In this document: positions 9,637 through 21,566 of the stretch, in pieces
Layout: each line of letters starts with the position of its first letter
How positions within the stretch are numbered: position 1 is the first letter of the stretch
DNA from: Posidonia oceanica
Taxonomy: Eukaryota > Streptophyta > Magnoliopsida > Alismatales > Posidoniaceae
Assembly: GCA_037176725.1 (NCBI GenBank)
Contig: JAZBRS010000020.1
Location: 103,248,501-103,312,500 of the forward strand
Reading direction: 5' to 3'
DNA: 64,000 nt
Translations under genes and position numbers: made by a program
Notes under the pieces: generated by a model
Told to the model about the DNA's origin: nothing
Seen by the model: only the letters and a program-made list of their open reading frames with translations
The model's database searches: none

Positions 9637-10760
9637 TGCTGAAAAATATCTATGATATATTTAATTTTGATGATAACAAATGGAACTAATGATATTACTT
9701 GAGGAAATACTCTTCAGTTGATTTTAAGATAGATGGAATGTCTGAGGGAAGTCAATCTTTGAAGAATATCAAGTAAAGCATGGAATGCATAAGAGAATTC
9801 TACATTAGAGACTACACGAAGACAAGAAGAAAGTCAAGACAATATTATTTATGTTGTAATAATTTGTATGCAATTTTTTTCTTCATTATTGTACTCTAAG
9901 AAAGGATGTAAAAGATCTCCCAAGACATCCCAAAACAATTAGGAAAATATCCTTACCTAAACCTGAGGAAAACACTTAGAAAATCCTAAAGGTTTAGAGT
10001 TAGGTCAGAAACGGAAAACCGATTTATATCGGAACACCGAAATCTAGAAAGAGTCTAAACCACCGAATCCCACCGATACACCGCTAGTGTGATCTACAGC
10101 TTAGATTAATATCAGAACACCGTTTCAAAACGGAATACCGATTTAGTCGAACATTGGAGATTTTCGGTCGACCGATTGATTTCGGTATACTGTTTATACT
10201 AGTCATTTGTGAACGTTGAGCTATCCATTAGAAACATCTTTGGGTCTTGCTATACCTATAAATAGGACCCCCTAAGGTACACCAACACATATACTATCTT
10301 GTACTACCCAATTGCTAAGCTCAAAGATCTTATTTAATGAGAATACTTCCAAGATAGCCAAAAAGAGATTCCGAGTGAAAATTCTATTGGGAGATCAAAA
10401 GAGATACTGCTTGTAAGACTGTTGTAATCAAGGAAGATACTTCTCTAGCTATGAGAAGGGCTCTGCGGGTTTTGCAGAGGAAGCTTATATCTTCATCAAG
10501 TATGTGTATTTACGTTGATAAGATTAAGGAAACTCGAGAGGGGATCTAGGAGTAGACTAGGCCGGGTTGGCTGAACCACTATATATCTATTGTGTCATAT
10601 CTCAATGCCTCTTATCTCCTTCTACGCTTGTTATAGTTTAATAATCAAATTTCTTAACTTAGATCATTTATTTGAATATTACTCATCGTGTGTCTAAAAT
10701 TGTTTAAATTCTGCATAAATTTTAAATACTCTATTCACCCCCCCTCTAGAGTAGCCACTC
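9637..10760 (+). repeat. 3' LTR of the copia element, terminal ~10 bp missing
   Basis: Starts TGCTGAAAAATATC after the polypurine tract and matches 1-745 from position 10015 on. It stops at CCACTC, where the left LTR continues GATCCTAACA. The next base starts the LTR of Tat element A, so A inserted here. TATAAATA is at 10257-10264. Confidence 0.92.
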
Positions 10761-13113
10761 TGTGACCATCCTCGGGGGTCCCGGCGACCTTAAGGGGGGC
10801 AGATTGCTGCCAAGAGCTCGCTCGCGTCCCCCAATCGTCAGTTCGAAGGGACCATGGAACTAGTGAATCCGAGGGTGGATGCTTGACTCAAGAAAACACC
10901 AGAATAAGGGGAAAAGCGTAAAAATGAGGAAAAAAGAAAAAGAGGAGTCGCCACCTAGTCTATTAAATGCAGGAAGATGAGGAAAACCGAATAAGGAAAC
11001 AGAAGGAAAACATGCGATGCGATGCAAAGAAACATGAAATCCGACTCGAAAAGATGCGACACAAGGTCGCTGCGGTCCAGAGAGATGGGTAAGGACTCCT
11101 GTTGCGCATGGAAAGGTATTAGGCACCCCTATGCGCTCGAGGAGCGGTCTTCCTAGGCCACTTCCACTTTTGCATAGTCGATGTAGGCGAATCACGCCAT
11201 TTAATGTATGCTTCAAGAAGCAAGATGCAAAGATGCAATGCTATGACATTTTGAAAACATGCAGAACGCTGACAAATGAAAGGAATGCATTTTAAAACAT
11301 GAAAACTGGGCTCAGGTTCGCTACCAGTGTTCTAGGACTCAAACTAGGCACTCGCGCCATCGAGGCGCGCTGGGATAATCCGCTGGGGATTCGCACAAGG
11401 TCATCGCACCGGCAGATCAAATGAACTCCTGATAGTAATCATCATTGCTCTATGCATGCAATCGGAAATCAAAACCTCGAAGTCCATGCAAGGCGATGTA
11501 AATCAAGGTAAAACAAGGATGCAGGAATCAACAGAGAATGAAAATGAGTGAGTAAACAGAGAAACAGGACTCTGCATACAGTCAAACTCTGGTTCAAGAT
11601 GCGCGTCTGCAGGACGCGCCGGATACAGACGCCTTATACACGCGCCCAGAGGTAACGCGTATAAGATACGTTTGATCCTGCCGCTTACAGAACACGTTTC
11701 AAGAATTACAAAGAGACCACAGAACTCAAAGTACAAACACTTGGCATACAAGACATAAAACCAAGCGAACAGATATTGGATGAAACAAAAGAAGATGCGA
11801 GACAATCATAAAAGACAGCAACAGTCAGAAAGCAAATCGGTTGTGGAACTGTTCTGGTTCCAGGCTGCGCACCGACGAGTCATGCTAGATATCGACGCTG
11901 TATTGACGCGTCCAAACGTAACGCCGTATATTGGCGCTGTCTCGAGCCGCTTGTCTTGTTCGCACTAGAAAACTCAGAACAGACCGTGGCCTCTTTGCAC
12001 AATTAAGCAAAATGCGAGAATGAAAGCTAAGAAGTGATGAGCGACGAAGCTAGAGAAGATGATAATGCATCACAGAGAGCAAAGCAACGAATCAAAACAT
12101 TCATGTAATGTCCTCCCCGCCCGATGGCTGTTCGCGGGAAAAGAATGGGTCACCGGCCGCTGTCGCGGCCGGAGACTCTATCCAGCTCCGCTGTGAGCCT
12201 AGGTCAGAGGTTGGGGAGGTCGAGCGGGACCTCTGGATGCAATGCAAATGCAGAAAACACGAAAGGAAATAAAACCCGTCAGCGGCAGTAGAGTTGAAAA
12301 CCAAAAAATGACGATGGGTTGCAGTAAAGCTTAAAGAGAACTTAGAGCACGTAACAGCTAATGCTACGCTAAAGGATGAAGGTGCTTACCTGAGGAGAGC
12401 CGGCGCGTGCTCGCGGTGGGAGGCGGCGGACTCCGGGAGGCTAGGTTGCAGTGGGAATTCTCAGGGAAGCAAGGGCTCCAGGTGGTCTCGAGGCGATCTC
12501 AAGGCAGCTTTTTCCAGGGGGCTCCAAATAGAGGGGCAAGGGTGTGTTTTATAGAGCAGCTCAGGGCTCGGATGTCGTCGATTGAACGACGAGGGGAATG
12601 CATGGCTTTGATTCAAAACCATGTAGGATATGATGGGGAAATGGGCTTTGTATGGAGGTCTGGATCGTCCTGATGTAATGTGGCACACCATTAGATCGGG
12701 GAGGGCCAATTAGGCAAGTGGATCAAAGGTTCACCCGAGTGGAATGGCAAAAGAATCCTTCTATCAGTTTTAACTGAAATAAGGCATCGCACCAGCAGTA
12801 CGTGCCTGAACAGAGTGCCGTATATCTACGTTTGAGGTAGACGCTGGCTTATTCCATCTTCTATAGACGTCATGATTTGACGCCGTTTAGAGACGCTAGG
12901 CCTGTATCAGAAGACAGTAGCTGGATTTTGAGCTCATTCCAGGGTGTGCTGGGCTATTGGTGGGCTTGGGCCTTGCTGTGAATTGGATGTGAGGTGGAAG
13001 GTGGCTTCTAGGATGGTTTGTTGGGATTTGGAGTGGGGTTAGGTCCACTGCAACCGAGCCTTCTCATCCGAAAGCGTCTGCCGACGAATACCTGTAAAAA
13101 TGAGGTGTCAACA
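10761..13113 (-). repeat. 3' LTR of Tat element A
   Basis: 2353 bp, TGTGACCATCC at one end and GTGTCAACA at the other. On the - strand it begins TGTTGACACC, as in the LTRs of B. The block about 10930-11165 (AGTCGCCACCTAGTCTA ... GGACTCCT ... GTATTAGGCACCCC) is shared with LTRs B and C. It has several CpG-rich 10-15-bp modules around GACGCGCC and AACGCCGTATA (about 11606-11660, 11885-11940 and 12800-12900). Short ORFs inside are not convincing. Confidence 0.88.
12384..12392 (-). promoter_or_regulatory. Candidate 5' splice donor in LTR A
   Basis: On the - strand this reads CAG/GTAAGC at the edge between a GC-rich stretch (higher coordinates) and a purine/AT-richer stretch. LTRs B and C have a similar donor at a corresponding place. 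Confidence 0.5.
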
Positions 13114-13130
13114 GATGCCCCTCCCTGAGC
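13114..13130 (-). other. Polypurine tract of element A
   Basis: On the - strand CTCAGGGAGGGGCATC directly precedes the LTR start TGTTGACACC. Element B has the same tract at 31940-31955. Confidence 0.85.
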
Positions 13131-13244
13131 GAGGTCAAGGGGACCGAGACCGCTGTTCAGGGTTGACTAGACACCCCGCACAAGTTAGAGTGATGCAATC
13201 AATGCTCATGCTGAAGTCGCTGATGACAATGATGCAATGAGTGG

Positions 13245-13800
13245 TGAGTTAACGGACTCAATGCCGGATAATGGGGTTATCGACCCAAGGAGTTGACAGA
13301 CTCTTTGCCGGATAGTTTGGGTTATTACCCCAAAGAGAAAAACGCCGGGCGTTATGACGGACGCCGTCCGAGCAATTTGGGTTACCAACCCGACAGATAT
13401 TTTGACAGTTGTCGACCGAGCAGTTAGGGCTGCCAGCCCGAGCAAAAGGATCAAGACAGTATGACGAGTGTCATCCGAGCAGTTTGGGTTGCCAGCCCGA
13501 AAACGCAATAGTTTACGATCCTATCAACCAGAAGTGATGGCGGGAACACCAAAAAAAACCGAAAGCGGGGTAGAAGCTGCGAATGGGCCTGTGACGGTTT
13601 AGGAGTGTCAGCCTGGAAGGGAGTTATACCACAGAGTGGCAAAAAAGATGCCCCTGGTATCAGGACTGATACCAGGAGACAGCCGAAGTGCCTATGGTAT
13701 CGAAAAGAGAAGGATAAGGACAAAACTGACGTATTTGTCAAGCGAGTAGTTGGGGATACCAGCCCGGCAGACATTTTGACGGTTGTCGACCGAGCAGTTA
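13245..13800 (-). repeat. Cluster of short hairpins in the 3' region of element A
   Basis: A run of non-identical short inverted repeats, each followed by a C-rich tail such as CCGG, CCCGA or CCGAG. Examples: TGAGT/ACTCA (13245-13260), GATAA/TTATC (13267-13281), GAGT/ACTC (13290-13303), GACGG/CCGTC (13356-13368), GACA/TGTC (13404-13413), ATGAC/GTCAT (13461-13474), and a 10-bp stem CCTGGTATCA/TGATACCAGG (13653-13676). Stem sequence changes while pairing is kept. The 13645-13770 part matches element B near 34095-34225. Confidence 0.75.
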
Positions 13801-13814
13801 AGACTGCCAACCCG

Positions 13815-15779
13815 AGCAAGGCTCCGAAGAGACATGCAAAAGAGGCTTGTCCTCGTCTAGGGAACGAGGAGACAAGGCGAGCGAGGCTCCGAAGAGACAC
13901 GCAAAAGAGGCTTGTCCTCGTCCAGGGAACGAGGAGACAAGGCAAGCGAGGCTCCAAAGAGACACGCAAAAGAGGCTTGTCCTTGTCCAGGGAACGAGGA
14001 GACAAGGCAAGCGAGGCTCCGAAGAGACACGCAAAAGAGGCTTGTCCTCGTCCAGGGAACGAGAAGACAAGGCGAGCGAGGCTCCGAAGAGACACGCAAA
14101 AGAGGCTTGTCCTCGTCCAGGGAACGAGGAGACAAGGCGAGCAAGGCTCCGAAGAGACACGCAAAAGAGGCTTGTCCTCATCCAGGGAACAAGGAGAAAA
14201 GGCAAGCAAGGCTCCGAAGAGACACGCAAAAGAGGCTTGTCCTCATCCAGGGAACGAGGCGACAAGGTGAGCGAGGCTCTGAAGAGACACGCAAAAGAGG
14301 CTTGTCCTCATCCAGGGAACGAGGAGGCAAGGCGAGCGAGGCTCTGAAGAGACACGCAAAAGAGGCTTGTCCTCATCCAGGGAACAAGGAGACAAGGCGA
14401 GCGAGGCTCCGAAGAGACACGCAAAAGAGGCTTGTCCTCGTCCAGGGAACGAGGAGACAAGGCGAGCGAGGCTCCGAAGAGTCACACAAAAGAGGCTTGT
14501 CCTCGTCCAGGGAACAAGGAGACAAGGCGAGCGAGGCTCCGAAGAGACACGCAAAAGAGGCTTGTCCCCGTCCAGGGAACGAGGAGACAAGGCGAGCGAG
14601 GCTCCGAAGAGACACGCAAAAGAGGCTTGTCATCGTCTAGGGAACGAGGAGACAAGGCAAGCGAGGCTTTGAAGAGACACACAAAAGAGGCTTGTCCTCG
14701 TCCAGGGAATGAGGAGACAAGGTGAGCAAGGCTCCAAAGAGACACGCAAAAGAGGCTTGTCCTCGTCCAGGGAACGAGGAGACAAGGCGAGCGAGGCTCC
14801 GAAGAGACACGCAAAAGAGGCTTGTCCTCATCCAGGGAACGAGAAGACAAGGCGAGCGAGGCTCCGAAGAGACACGCAAAAGAGGCTTGTCCTCGTCCAG
14901 GGAACGAGGAGACAAGGCGAGCGAGGCTCGGAAGAGACACGCAAAAGAGGCTTGTCCTCATCCAGGGAACAAGGAGAAAAGGCAAGCAAGGCTCCGAAGA
15001 GACACGCAAAAGAGGCTTGTCCTCATCCAGGGAACGAGGCGACAAGGTGAGCGAGGCTCTAAAGAGACACGCAAAAGAGGCTTGTCCTCGTCCAGGGAAC
15101 GAGGAGACAAGGCGAGCGAGGCTCCAAAGAGACACGCAAAAGAGGCTTGTCCTCGTCCAGAGAACGAGGAGGCAAGGCGAGCGAGGCTCCGAAGAGACAC
15201 GCAAAAGAGGCTTGTCCTCATCCAGGGAACGAGGAGTCAAGGCGAGCGAGGCTCCGAAGAGTCACGCAAAAGAGGCTTGTCCTCGTCCAGGGAACGATGA
15301 GACAAGGCGAGCGAGGCTCCAAAGAGACACGCAAAAGAGGCTTGTCCTCGTCCAGAGAACGAGGAGGCAAGGCGAGCGAGGCTCCGAAGAGACACGCAAA
15401 AGAGGCTTGTCCTCATCCAGGGAACGAGGAGACAAGGCGAGCGAGGCTCCGAAGAGTCACGCAAAAGAGGCTTGTCCTCGTCCAGGGAACGAGGAGACAA
15501 GGCGAGCGAGGCTCCGAAGAGACACGCAAAAGAGGCTTGTCCTCGTCCAAGGAACGAGAAGACAAGGCGAGCGAGGCTCCGAAGAGACATGCAAAAGAGG
15601 CTTGTCCTCGTCCAGGGAACGAGGAGGCAAGGCGAGCGAGGCTCCGAAGAGACACGTAAAAGAGGCTTGTCCTCATCTAGGGAACGAGGAGGCAAGGCGA
15701 GCGAGGCACCGAAGAGACACGCAAAAGAGGCTTGTCCTCGTCCAGGGAACGAGGAGGCAAGAGTCACGCAAAAGAGGCT
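13815..15779 (-). repeat. 65-bp minisatellite, about 30 copies
   Basis: The unit runs GAGGCTCCGAAGAGACACGC then AAAAGAGGCTTGTCCTCGTC then CAGGGAACGAGGAGACAAGGCGAGC. As 65 is not a multiple of 3 and the unit has few stops, long overlapping ORFs arise in many frames of both strands; none is a credible gene. Variant units near 14190-14275 (GAAAAGGCAAGCAAG, then GAGGCGACAAGGTGAGC) recur near 14968-15056, about 780 bp or 12 units later, which shows a higher-order duplication. Tandem arrays in this 3' position are known for Tat/Ogre elements. Confidence 0.95.
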
Positions 15780-17074
15780 GAAATGTGATAAGTTTCGGAC
15801 TTACCGACCGCGAAGATAACAGGAATACCAAAACCTAGAGGTTTAGCAGAGGTCCGTAGACGGTCCCGTGACAGTTAGGGTTGTCAACCCGCAGGCGTGG
15901 CTGCGGCTTCTACGCTGAAGAGCAACTGTGCAGTTAAGCTGAACTGCAGGGGTGCTGCTGCAAGTTACCCAATCAAAGGGTCTCTGGTGCTTCTGGCTGG
16001 TTGTCTAATGCTCTGGACTATATATCAGACTAAGGAGGTTCTCATGACAATGCCCATGGCGATGTAGAAGGCTCTAAGATGTATTTCGCAGTTCCACGAA
16101 AATATAGGGGCTTGAATGCAAATTTTCCATCTAGTGCGCTCGGCAATTTCTGCCGGTCCTAAGGACAAATGCCAAGTAGGATGGTTGTGTCCTCTATGGA
16201 GAGGCTGCCCTGAGTGAGTCCGGCATCGATCTGATTAGACTCTGAAATTCTGAGAAACGACAGAGACCTTTCTGTAATTTTCCCGTACAGTAATTTTTGC
16301 TGGGTGTTTTCTGATTTTGCGACCCTACCAAGATTAGGCGTGCCATCCTCAAAATTATGAGCGGTGCTAATAAGAAATTTCCCGAAACCTGGGTTATTTC
16401 GATGCTTCTACAAAAGTTAGGGACCTAATTGCAGTTTTTGAAACTTGAGGGAGTATGGTGTCATTCTGCTGACTCCACTGCTTCTGCTGCTCATTCTGGA
16501 TATGGCCACCATTGAGGCACTGATGCAGATTGTGATTTGGCACTTTTGCCAACTGCTGATTGCTGTTCTGGTATTTTGCCAAACTTGAGGGTCTGTTTGC
16601 AATTTTCACAGCCTTAAGGGCTCTTAAGCAATTTTTGCTGATCTTGGGCGGTGACTGCGATCTCGGGGACCTATCCGGCGATTCCACATATGTCTAGGGC
16701 CTTGTATGTGATTTTGCAACAATTGGGGGACTTGTTTGCAATTTTATTGGATAAATTGCATTCTGAACCTTATGCATGACACTGTGTACGTGAAGCAATG
16801 CTATCAACTTCTGTTGGAGAAAATTTTCTTAACCGGTGAGTCCCACCAGTTACAACTGCTGGCAACCGATTTGTATCAACCAATCTTTATTTTGCATAGT
16901 TTGCATCAAAAACTTTGTTTTGATTTTTCTTCTTTTCAAACTTTTTTTTTTTCTCTTCATCTTTCTTTGATTTTCCGCTAATTTCAGAGCGTCCTGCCCT
17001 ACGTCTCTTGGTCTTCTTTCTCCACTCCTCCTTCCATTCTTCTTCCACTCTCTGATTCGGCAGCATGGTGGGAG
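15780..17074 (+). other. Hairpin tail, then presumed 5' flank/leader of the antisense gene
   Basis: 15780-15900 has further hairpin modules (GATAAG/CTTACC near 15787; GACA/TGTC near 15870). From about 15900 to 17074 no ORF is convincing. It contains repeated phrases of the type AGGGACCTAATTGCAGTTTT and GGGGACTTGTTTGCAATTTT, also found in the LTRs of B. A TC-rich stretch (about 16915-17050) leads into the first possible exon of the plant mobile domain pseudogene. Confidence 0.5.
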
Positions 17075-20000
17075 ATGGAGGGCGGTGGTGGTGCAGGCGA
17101 GGGCGGCGGGGTTGCGAGGGAACCTTCCTTGGGCAACGGCGACGAGGCAAGTACGCGCGGTGCTGGGACGACTTCCGCGGGCGGTGTCGGTGCGTAGGGG
17201 GGCTCGGTTGGCGGTGGCGGCACTGAGGTTGACTCGCCGGCTAGGGGCTCCACGTCGGGGAGCGACGCGCGGGCCGAATGCCTAGTCAGCAGTGGCGACA
17301 CTGAGGAGGACCGATCGACGTCCTGGAGCGGCTCGTCGATGGAGGGAGGAGGTGTCTCGGCCAGTGGTGGTGCTGCGGAAGTCGTCCGTCCACCTCCAGG
17401 GTCTGCTAGTGATGCTTCACGTCAAGGACACGCCGACACGCAAGGTGCGGCCGAGTAGGAGGATTGTGGGAGGGCTACTGCGGATTTCGGCGGTGCACGG
17501 CCGGTGGCTCTGGCGACGTCAATCTAGGTAGGCTGATCCTTCCCCTTCACTTCCTTTGAAATTCTGATGTATGCTTTTGGATCAAAAGAACCTGCCAACC
17601 TGCTTGAATTTTTGCATAATTCGAACCGATCTTTCTCTGTTTAAGGCTTTTGATAATGCTTGTATGCAAAACATGTTGTATATGCATATTTTTTATTCTG
17701 CATGTTGATAAACGTTTGAAATTTAATTCAATATGCTTGCACTTGATGCTGCAATTCTGCCATTTTTGCAAATTCAGAGGAAACTTCTGTATTCCAGGAT
17801 AATGTGGCTCTGCCATTTTAACTGAACTCTGGAATATCTGCCATGATTTTATAATGCCTGTATAATTTCTGAACATGCAATCTTGCAACAACTGTGCGAA
17901 CTTGAGTCCGTCTTCTCTTTGCAATAGCTGTATGAGTAACTATGCCATTTCTGCAAATTACCCAAAAATTACGAAAAGATCGCAACAAAATAACTTGTGA
18001 TTTACCATGCTAGTGCAAAGACCTTGTCATGGTCCAGGAACTTCTGCCATGTCTTGTAAAGCCTACCGCACTTTGTCGAGGCCGAAATTCTGGCGAAGTT
18101 CTGCAATTTACCCACTTCTAGGGTCTTTAAGCAATTTTTATGCCTATTTATAGTGGATGCCACTGCAATTTGTCTGTTCTTCAACAATTCATGCCATGAC
18201 TGTTGATTAACTTTGCAAATTTCTGAATAATTATGCTATGATCTGCATATTTCTGCAATTTACCCATTTATGGGGTCCTTTTCTGCAATTTTCGTGCTTG
18301 TTTATAGTGACTGCCACTGTTATTTGCCTGTTAGTATTTCTGAGATTTAACTGCAAGAATACTCTGTATTGACGGCTCTGTTTTGCAGTCAGGGCGTGGC
18401 TTTGCGTCACAGACGCGCACTTCTGGCCCTCAGGCCTTGAGTCAGGGAGTCTCCAGCTCTCGCACACTGACTTTAGGTGGTTCTGCTGCTCGGTCTACGA
18501 GCCACGGAGCTTCTAGCTCTCGAGCTCCGAGTCGGGGGGCTTCAGGTTCTCGGGTTGCGAGCCGAGGTGCCTCGAGTTCTAGGGCTGCAAGCGGTTCTCA
18601 GTTCTCGAGCTGCGGTGCCTCTAGTTCTCAGGCCTCTACCTCGAGCTACCCATCTTCGAGGACAGTGAGCGCACCGGGGGAGCCTACCAGATCGGTTCCG
18701 CTGATCATACCCGAGGAGGTAAGCTTTAAATTTGCCAGAGTTTGCCTCAGTTTGCCAACTGCTCAAATATTTCTATTTTCTGACCCGTGGGATGCGATTG
18801 CAGGAGCAAGGGAACCATGGCAGACGCCTATTGGATCCCAGCCATATCTGCGAGAGGAGGACTTCCCGGTAAGTGGTTCTTTTCCCTGAGCTGTCCTTCG
18901 TTTTTTATTTAACGAGTAACTGATCCCAATACTTCCCTTGCAAATTGGGGATGCTACCAAGACCATGAGGTGCCACTGGGCACCGATGTTGGAGCATTTT
19001 GGGCGGCTGCCCACGCACCTACAGGAGTTTTTGCTCCACCGCACTCCTTTTGGCGGTTTGCTGCGGATTCCGGCCATTCACGGCCATTACCTCTTCTTCG
19101 GGGCTTTAGCGGAGCGTTGGTGACACGAGACGCATACATTCCACTTCCCATATGGGGAGATGACTGTACTGCCCGAGCACTAGGCACTGCTGATAGGTCT
19201 ACGCTTTGGAGGCGAGCCCATTGTAGGGAAGACAACGCAGGGGTTTGCTATGGCACCCGGCTAGTTGGGGAGAGTGCCTCCCAAGAACAAACAGTGAAAG
19301 TGCACCTTCTCGCTTTCTTGGCTTCGCAGCTGGACTGACTTGTGGCCTGAGCCGGCAGCTGGTACGAGGCAGTCACAGTTCATGCTTCGGTACTTTCTTT
19401 TGGAGTTGATATACCTGATCTTTTGCGACGCTTTTGGGTACTGCGTGCATGCCGACTAGCTGATATATTTGGCAGACCTGGAGCGTCTAGACCTGTATGA
19501 CTGGGGCGGAGCTAGCTATGCTTGGCTACTCTGCGGGTTAGACAGCGTCGTTCAGCTGGGACGACGTTCATATGTGGGCTTGTACCCTCTGCTCACGGTG
19601 AGTCCCTGCTTTGTTTAAAGCGATACTGGGCGGTAGTTCATACTGCTATTTAAGAACTGTTCTGACTTCTTCTGTTCTTTTTTTTTTTGACAATACTGGG
19701 CGATAGAGCACACGGTGCGGGGTCATTACTTCTACCGGCTTTGCCCTGAGCTGCTTCCTCTACCACGGCAGTGGTGTGAGCCTGACCACAGGCTAGCCTC
19801 GGGCGTCTTCAGCTATGAGGCATACAGATACCTGTTGGACCTGCAGCGCCTGGAGGATGTAAGTCCGCTTTCTTTGCTTTTATTTCTGATGTAGATTACT
19901 GTTCTTGCTAGCTTCTGACTCAGCTCTTGCTTGTTGGCTGATCTAGGTCCGGCTCCATCCTTTCGAGGAGTTTGGGGGACTAGATTGGGTTCCCTGGAAC

Positions 20001-20876
20001 TCGGCACGGGAGTTGAGGGAGCGATAGATGAGGTTTTACTACCTGAAGAAGTCCACCCTCTACCTCCCAGAGCGGGTTCGTCATCAGATGGCCGACGGGT
20101 TCTGCATCCCCTTGCCTCCTCCTTCTGATATGGGATCAATAGTCTATACCCAGGCGAGGGCTCATGTAGCGACTGCTGCTGCTCGAGAGCATTCGCTTGG
20201 ATACTTCCTTGATGGTGTGGAGCACGAGTATCAGAACTGGTTTCGCCTGGTTGGGAAACCACTTCTCTTCCCTGAGGTGCTGAGGGAGACACAGTGCGAG
20301 ATGTGGTACTGCGCTAACTGGGCTAAGGTATGACAAATCACCTTATCTGTGTTTACGTGCAACTGCTTATTATCTGTCTGACTAAGTTGCTGGCTTTTGC
20401 AGGGCTTTGAGGAGGTTTTCAAAGCCTTCTACGATGACATGCGGGAGAAAGAGGTAAAAACCTAGCTGAATCATCATTTAAAATATACTTCTGCTTTTTA
20501 CTGGCTTTGACAGACTTTTCTCTACAGGCTACGAGATGGCAAACTGGCCAGGAGGTTTGCATTTTAATTATTTCTGTCAATAATAAATGCTGTAGTGCTT
20601 CTCCTACTTCTGACTTAGTTTCTACTTTCTGTTTCTCAGGGTAGAGATCCTGGAAGGGAGATGAACATGGCAAGCAGCGAGGACTTCTCTGTGGATCATG
20701 AGGAGGAGGACAGGTCCGGTGGTGAGGATGTTGGTACCTCTGCACGTGCTGCTTCACGGACCCGGGCTGCTAGGATTTCCAGGAGACTAACCCGAAAGGT
20801 GGCCCGCACTACAGCTGAAAGTGCCCATAGGGAGGATCCCAGTTCTGAGGAGGAGTGCAGCTCGTGGGAGCAGTAG
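17075..20876 (+). pseudogene. Plant mobile domain (PMD) protein pseudogene with introns, antisense to element A pol
   Basis: The exon around 18943-19597 holds a PMD signature: LAERW, then after a stop HETHTFHFPYGEMT, then ALLIGLRFGGEPIVG, and downstream a YDWGGASYAWLLCGL segment. Later exons give LPERVRHQMADG and YQNWFRLVG. Introns with GT..AG ends are visible near 18719-18803, 19598-19706, 19859-19946, 20328-20402, 20454-20527 and 20549-20639. A Gly/Ser-rich possible first exon lies at about 17075-17526 and a Ser/Arg-rich exon at 18389-18718. The gene ends with an acidic/basic tail and TAG at 20874-20876. At least five in-frame stops in the PMD exon and a probable lost acceptor near 18942 make it a pseudogene. 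PMD proteins such as MAIN/MAIL1 act in gene silencing, and plant transposable elements are known to carry PMDs. Confidence 0.72.
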
Positions 20877-21566
20877 TGGGATAGAAAAAATACCCATTTT
20901 TGTTAAATCTCAGGCTTTTGTAAAAAAAACTTGAAAAAAACTTGAATTTCGGGCAAAAATACCCAATAAATACAATTTTTTGTCAAAACAAAGTCTGATG
21001 CATGCTTGGGCTCTCAGAATGTGTCATGGGACGTGTTTGTGGTGTTTATGTAGCTTTTCTACAGGTATTTGGGCGTTCTAGCCCCTTTTGGAGTGCATAC
21101 AGACAATTCTGGCTAACTGTCTGAAAACTGCATTTCATGCCGATTTTCTGCGCCTGGACTTTTCGCTGATATGGGACGCTTCTGCTAACCACTGCATATG
21201 TGCGACCATATATACCACAATTCTCTACCGCCGTAGAGGTCCTCTCAGTCAACTTGCCTGGAATGGCCGCTCTGTAGTCTACTAACAAGCACCCATGTGT
21301 TCATAGGCTGGCTGCAGGCTGGCTGGCTCATGGGATTCTCCTGCCACCTTCTGCTCTATTTTTTGCAGGGATGCTGTATGGCTTGGCTTTCACATCATTA
21401 TTGCCTTCTAGCCCTTCCACCTTGGTGTTGGAGACGGTGCTTATGTTGGCTCTTGGAGGATTGGCCGATCATGGTGAGTATGGCTCCTCCTTGCTTCTCT
21501 TTATCCTTTCCTTGCATGAGATTTTGCATGGTTCTTGAGGGTGTTTCCATGCTTTCTTGTATGCAG
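20877..21566 (+). other. Spacer between the two antisense pseudogenes; possible first exon of the second
   Basis: 20877-21290 holds no convincing ORF and has AT-rich, poly(A)-signal-like stretches (CCAATAAATA near 20965). A possible exon ends at 21473 (ATG followed by GTGAGT), with an intron 21474-21566 ending TATGCAG before the clear exon at 21567. Confidence 0.45.

Larger units (their letters stand above)
1..10760 (+). mobile_element. SIRE-like Ty1/copia LTR retrotransposon, left LTR cut by window edge
   Basis: The domain order is LTR, primer-binding site, gag, protease, integrase, RT, RNase H, extra ORF, polypurine tract, LTR. Integrase lying before RT defines Ty1/copia. The RT motif YVDDIIFGSTN, the RNase H stretch around KSTSGTCQFLG and the long region behind pol fit the SIRE/Maximus lineage. 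The left LTR (1-755) matches the right LTR (9637-10760) from right-LTR position 10015 onward, so about 378 bp of the left LTR lie outside the window. The right LTR stops about 10 bp before its expected end, where Tat element A begins. A 1585-bp solo LTR interrupts integrase. Many nonsense changes make the copy non-autonomous. Confidence 0.93.

Noticed and set aside
10761..13113. LTR A as a solo LTR
   Set aside because: A polypurine tract and element-specific 3' region follow directly, and integrase of the same orientation lies downstream, so it is the 3' LTR of a truncated element.
13815..15779. CRISPR-like array
   Set aside because: The repeats are contiguous with no unique spacers and lie in a plant retrotransposon; the hairpin array at 33420-34050 likewise has repeated, not unique, spacers.
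13605..15819. Many overlapping ORFs of 90-320 aa on both strands
   Set aside because: They are frames of the 65-bp minisatellite; the repeat has few stops and the period shifts frame each unit.
16887..17301. Minus-strand Pro/Arg-rich ORFs opposite the first PMD exon
   Set aside because: They are the antisense shadow of a GC-rich Gly/Ser segment; there is no domain, and the + strand model explains the region.
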